From positions 473,614,573 through 473,678,572 of the forward strand of contig NC_081409.1 in NCBI RefSeq assembly GCF_030272615.1: a stretch of DNA of 64,000 nucleotides, written 5' to 3'. Of the stretch, positions 59,572-64,000 are shown in pieces. The translations under genes and the position numbers were made by a program. Every line of letters starts with the position of its first letter. The stretch's first letter is position 1. Source of the stretch: Cryptomeria japonica. Its lineage: Eukaryota; Streptophyta; Pinopsida; Cupressales; Cupressaceae. The notes below the pieces were generated by a model. The model searched no databases. It was given only the letters and a program-made list of their open reading frames with translations, and was not told the origin of the DNA.

Positions 59572-62500
59572 CTAATTAGGTCCTTTAGTGTGACTTGTGA
59601 TGATCTTGACCTGGGTGATAGAATCTTTGAGGCTCTTGTAGCATTTCTTGTGCTTCTTCAAAAGCAAGGATAGATCATCCAAATTCACTTCAATATCCAC
59701 CATCTTATTAATAGAAGATAATGAGACATCTTTCTTATCAACCTCTTCACCAATTCGTAGACTAAAATCTTTGGTGATGGCATCTTCATGAAGAGGCTTC
59801 TGATTCTTATCAAGGAAAATCCAAGGAAGAGATGAAATCTTTTCGATAATGTAATTTCCTTTATCATTACATTCTTTTTGTGCTTTCCTCAAATCTTAGG
59901 TAAGCACCCCAAGTATGTTTATCTGATGTCCTAGTATTTCCTATTGTTCAATGTATATATCCCTTGATGGTATCACTCCATTATCAACTAGAAAATCCAA
60001 TTGGAAATCCTCTAACTTCAACCAAGAGTCGAAGTCCTTTTCATGCATTTCTAATTCATTTAAAAAGCAATTCAAATTCTTATCAATTTCAACCTTTATC
60101 TACTCCGAGTTGTTGACAAGAGTAACTATTGAATATAGAAGGTGAGTTGCTTGACTCAACAATCTATCCATCCATTCACCCATTGTTCTCCCTTAAGAAT
60201 TTACATGTTCATCTTGTTTAATAACTTACTCATCCACAAAATAAGTCACTGGCTCAATTAGCTCTGATGATTTGGTAATTTTGATCAAATCTTATGTGAG
60301 TTGCTCAGCATGTTTCTTTAACTTATCTTTCTTTACCTTTTCTTCATTGAACATAGCCACAAGATGCTAGAAAGAAGCTTGAGAATCTTCAACTATTCCA
60401 TCATGTGTTTTTTTACCCAAATCAATTCTTTTGATGACATAATCAGTAGGTTGCACTTTATCAAGATCTATATCCGGAGGAGGAATAGCCAGCTCCATGT
60501 ACTTGTTCTTTGGTTCATCTATCTTCAACCTAGATAAAGTTTTATCCTTTTTCTTACCTTTGGGCTTAATAGGCACCAATTTATTTAAATTAAAATCATC
60601 CAGAGATATGGCATGCTTCTTCCTCTTGAGAGTTTTAGACACTAGCCAAGGTGGCAATGACGAATCTTCATCTACTCCAGTAGTCAAAACTTGTGTAGCC
60701 AACTCATGTGACTAAACACTACTAGTAATAATGGGTGGAGAGAAAGTAACAATGGCAGGTGTATTTGAGATGGTAGAAACTTGTGGAGGAATTTGGGTTT
60801 CTAATATAAAAATTTCAAAATCTTCCAACATGGAAGAAGTAACCTCAAACAATTTAGGAAGGAACATGGTATTAAGGTTATCATGAGGTCTATCTAGGGT
60901 TTACCCACTTGTGGAGGTGGAAGGAATAACATGTATTTCAGAAGATTATGAAGGAAATGACATAGTAGAACCCAAAGGAATAGCATCAGTAATGGGGAGT
61001 GAAGTAGTACCCGTGATATCACATGATGCAGGAGGAATACCTTCGTATTTCTCTTGAGACTAGGAAGTACTTAGTATTTTAGGCAATCCCTCCTCATCAA
61101 ATTCTCCTTCCTCTTGTTCCCATTCATTCTCTAGTTCATCTTCTACTTCAAATTCATCATGAACTTGAGTCTCTTGAGTTGAAGACTCACCTTGAGCTTT
61201 ACCCTTTCCAATAGTGAATTTGAATTTAGGACACTTAGGAGTTATGGGATTTTGCCTATTCTTGGTTTTTAATTCAGAAGTCTTCCCCTTAGGGCTTGCA
61301 GCATCATCTTCAAATGACTCACTTTGGAAAGTCTTCATTTGTACACCATGTGGGTTCAACCAAGTAGTGGTATTATTAAGGATCTTTTGAAACCTGGCCA
61401 TTATAGAAGTGTTCTCCTTTTCAGACCATTGTATGAGGGGAAGAGGTAATCTAGCAACTTTGTTTCTTTCATATTCAGGATCAAAGATATCACCATCTTC
61501 TTCAAAATCTTGAGGAACATTAGAAAGATCAAAATTTTCAATTTGTTCTACTATCAAACAATAGAATCCATTCTTCAAACATCTTCTTTTATCCCACAAT
61601 CTACCCACACATCTTCAATGCAATGAATATGGGTATAGATCCTCTTCATCTTATTTTTCATGCCCCTATAGTCAAAAAACTTTTTAGATTTGAAGAATCT
61701 CATAGGCACTCTCCTCATCTCCTCCTCCATGGAACGATCCTTGTAGATGGAATTGATGGAATATCTCCCTATAGTGATGGATAACATGAGACTTGTCTTA
61801 TGAGCTCCAGATTGACGCTCATGGATAGAAATCATTTGGCGATCCATCTCCATAAGAATAATATTATCTAATGGATACCTTGGGAGCATAAATGGTTCTC
61901 TATCAAAAGATCCAATTCTGATATATGTGAAGGTAGGAAATTGAAGGAAAATGCAACCCATATTCACTCACCAACTTCCATGCTTCATCTGACTCTCTTT
62001 GGTTCTAAATATCCCTATCAAATAAACACATGTAATGAGTAAAGAAAGCATCATTTACCCTCCTGAAATGGTGTAAATTCTCTGAGAGAGTTAAATGAGA
62101 TAAATACCTATAAATAGGAACCTAACTCCAGTCACTTATAGTTGAAAGACTGGGAAAATTCCTAATCGAGGCTGTTGCACAGACAAGATAAGAAGTCATA
62201 TAGAATTTCAAGGTGGTAGGCACCTTGGTCAATTGTTCACTTAGAGAATCTACAATTTGCTTGCCCTAGAAGATCTTCTTATTATGCATGATGATATGAA
62301 TGTATTGATACATCCATTTGTGATAAGTATTTGAAGTTGGAAGACCTTTTACTCTGCAGAGAAGAGTAATGAGATTATTGACCTCTTCAATGAATTCATT
62401 GCGGGGAAGAGTTTTTGGCCATCTATAAATTGTAGGCCTAGGTGTTTTTAGCCAATTATCATTCATATTTCTCTTGCATTTCTCAAAATTCTTATCAAAA

Positions 62501-62883
62501 TAAGCCACTATTGATTGCATATCAATATCTACATATTGGTCTATAAGAGAACACTTGAAAAGTGTATCAAAGAAATCATCATCAAGATTGATGAGTGTTT
62601 TCTTCCCATCCACATCTTTCACTAATCTAGTAGTAGGATCATACATGTTGGTTACAGCCAACACAAATTCTGGATTTTGAGCTGACATGGGAATGGCAGC
62701 CACCAGATGAATTTTACTATTTATGGTGGGCTCCATCTTGTAAGATATAGTTGGCTCTCTTACCCTCTTGAAGAACTCATCGAGATCCCCATGGCCAATC
62801 TCGGTGTCCCTAATATTGTCAATATTTGATGTCATGGAAAAAGAAGGAAGCATTGGATGTATTTCTTGCTTCTTCAACTTCAC
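59572..62883 (-). pseudogene. LTR-borne large gene, right arm of P
   Basis: About 1100 codons. The position equivalent to the left-arm ATG is GTG here (62883). Long open stretches: 62883-62266 (NIRDTEIGHGDLDEFFKRVR; FVLAVTNMYDPTTRLVKDVD; GLPTSNTYHKWMYQYIHII), 61967-61575 (MRFFKSKKFFDYRGMKNKMK), 61608-61060 (an acidic linker ending EWEQEEGEFDEEGLPK), 60702-60367 (basic: TLKRKKHAISLDD, PIKPKGKKKDKTLSRLKI) and 59892-59572 (helical end, DSITQVKIITSHTKGPN). Fewer breaks than the left copy, but still several stops and shifts. Function unknown. Confidence 0.65.
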
Positions 62884-63039
62884 TGATTTTTTGCTTGAAA
62901 AGGGTTCTTAAATTTACAATGGATGTATTTCAACATGAAAAGATCATTTTTTTAAATGATTAACCTTCATAAAAATCTTCATTTGATAGAAAAAGTTCAT
63001 CTATCGATCACAAATTGATCAAAAATCATCAATTTGTAT

Positions 63040-63900
63040 GTGTGTGCATTGGGTGCAAATCAGACATATAAGTCCGATTTGCTCTTAAACATGTGTAAAA
63101 TCAAGACCAAGTATGTATTGGACTTAGAAGTCCAAATTGCACTTCATATAAATCAATATCAAAAGGTAATGTATATCGGAGTTACAAATCTGATTTACAT
63201 CATGGAAAAATCTCACAAAGTAGTGCAAATCGGAGTCGTAACTCTGATATACACTAGTTTAATGTAACTAAGTTAAGTGTATATTGGATTTAGAAGTCCG
63301 ATCTACACTTAATATATATGGAAAACCATGGATGAGTGTCAAGCGGGGTTATAACCCTGACTGACACTTCAAAAAGGAAAGCCAAACTAAATCATGTCAG
63401 GTGGGGTTATAACCTCGACCAACACTTAAAATAAAATAAAAAATAGTGTCGGGAAGGGTTGTAAACCCATCTGACACTTAGCAAATAGCTCAAACCAAAA
63501 TCTTGTGGTGGTCCGGTTTGTAACCTTGACCACCATCACTACAAAGATAGTGGTGGGTGTCAGGGATACAGACTCAACCACCACCACTGCAACGAAAGGA
63601 AGAACAAAGGGGTGGGATGGGGATACGATCTTGACCACCACCACATTCATAGACTATGGTGAGGATCGGGGTAATACCCCCACCCAAGAAGTATCACTAT
63701 GAACAATAATGAAAGGTAAAGATGGTAAGGGTGTGTGCCCGCCGCACACCATGATACATGCCATTGTGTGTGACAGACACACAGTCCCATCTCCACCATG
63801 AAACAAAACTTTAAAAATAAGAATCAAGTTGGACTTTCAATCTGATACATATCAAGATAATTCTTGATATGTATCGAGTTTCAAATCTGATCTCTACTAA
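63040..63900. repeat. Array of short palindromes, right arm
   Basis: Partner of the left-arm array. Palindromes start near 63053, 63108, 63168, 63222, 63275, 63335, 63393, 63446, 63504, 63551, 63609, 63656, 63741 and 63843, most of them 47-60 bases apart. Half-sites match each other within a palindrome while differing from neighbouring palindromes (for example TCGGAGTCGTAACTCTGA at 63228, GGGGTTATAACCTCG near 63405, ATATCAAGATAATTCTTGATAT near 63849). Confidence 0.85.
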
Positions 63901-64000
63901 TGCAAAAAACTAGGGCATGACAAGATAAAAATCGGAAGCTTAAAGATTTAAGAAATGGATACATACCACGATTTCTATGAATGAAGCTTGAGAAAAATCA

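Larger units (their letters stand above)
58410..64000 (-). repeat. Right arm of giant inverted repeat P (continues past window)
   Basis: Reverse-complement partner of the left arm, diverged by many substitutions and small indels but collinear. The outer end is outside the window. Confidence 0.8.

Overview
This window is intergenic DNA of a large-genome plant, built almost entirely from nested, decayed LTR retrotransposons. I see no host protein gene, rRNA, tRNA, organelle insert or CRISPR. Both major plant superfamilies are present: Ty1/Copia (CCHC gag, protease, integrase, RT, RNase H; primer sites of the TGGTATCAGAG type) and Ty3/Gypsy of the Tat/Ogre kind (extra archaeal-type RNase H, long LTRs). 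The nesting, the decay and the lack of genes suggest a seed plant with a multi-gigabase genome, perhaps a gymnosperm, but nothing here fixes the species.

Layout. Element C is a minus-strand Tat-like Gypsy element, now in pieces at 1537-4247, 20187-20213 and 32296-37196. Element B, a plus-strand Tat-like element (4248-20186, target duplication AAGTC), sits in C at the RT/RNase H junction. Element F, a minus-strand Copia (20214-32295, duplication ATACT/ATACC), sits only 27 bases further on. B carries a solo Copia LTR (7650-8710, duplication ATCTC) and a 4-kb TG...CA unit S (12927-16883, duplication GGTCC) inside its gag region. F carries a deleted Tat-like element D (21177-26058) inside its 3' LTR. 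A Copia 3' end (1-1536) lies in the LTR of C. From 36.6 kb onward come the LTR end of C, a Copia LTR fragment (37197-38158), a truncated Copia H (about 39119-41979), a non-autonomous Gypsy-like element E (41980-52286) interrupted by Copia element G (43524-50210, duplication CTTTG/CTCTG), and a giant inverted repeat P (about 52.3 kb to the window end, centre 58393-58409).

The unusual content is a family of large proteins of unknown function that I read as lying inside the LTRs of the Tat-like elements. Five copies are visible: a fragment in C (1537-1830), B (5523-10270), S (13830-15961) and the two arms of P (53802-57140 and 59572-62883). They share a core around a RYDP/YNP motif followed by a short DG or GN-containing strand, a long middle part, a basic linker and a helical C-terminus, and have no reverse transcriptase, integrase or protease motifs. 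In B, S and both P arms a TATA box follows the stop codon, several hundred bases to about 1.4 kb before the LTR end or palindrome centre. This is the order expected if the gene occupies U3 and the genomic promoter comes after it.

Upstream of these genes lie arrays of short DNA palindromes. In S it is about twenty TCGATGAA/TTCATCGA sites in 550 bases. In each P arm it is about a dozen or more 34-base palindromes repeated every 55-60 bases, whose sequence drifts while the two half-sites still match. The proteins and these arrays, as one unit, are the best candidate for an undescribed system here. All boundaries were found by eye; no alignment or database search was run.
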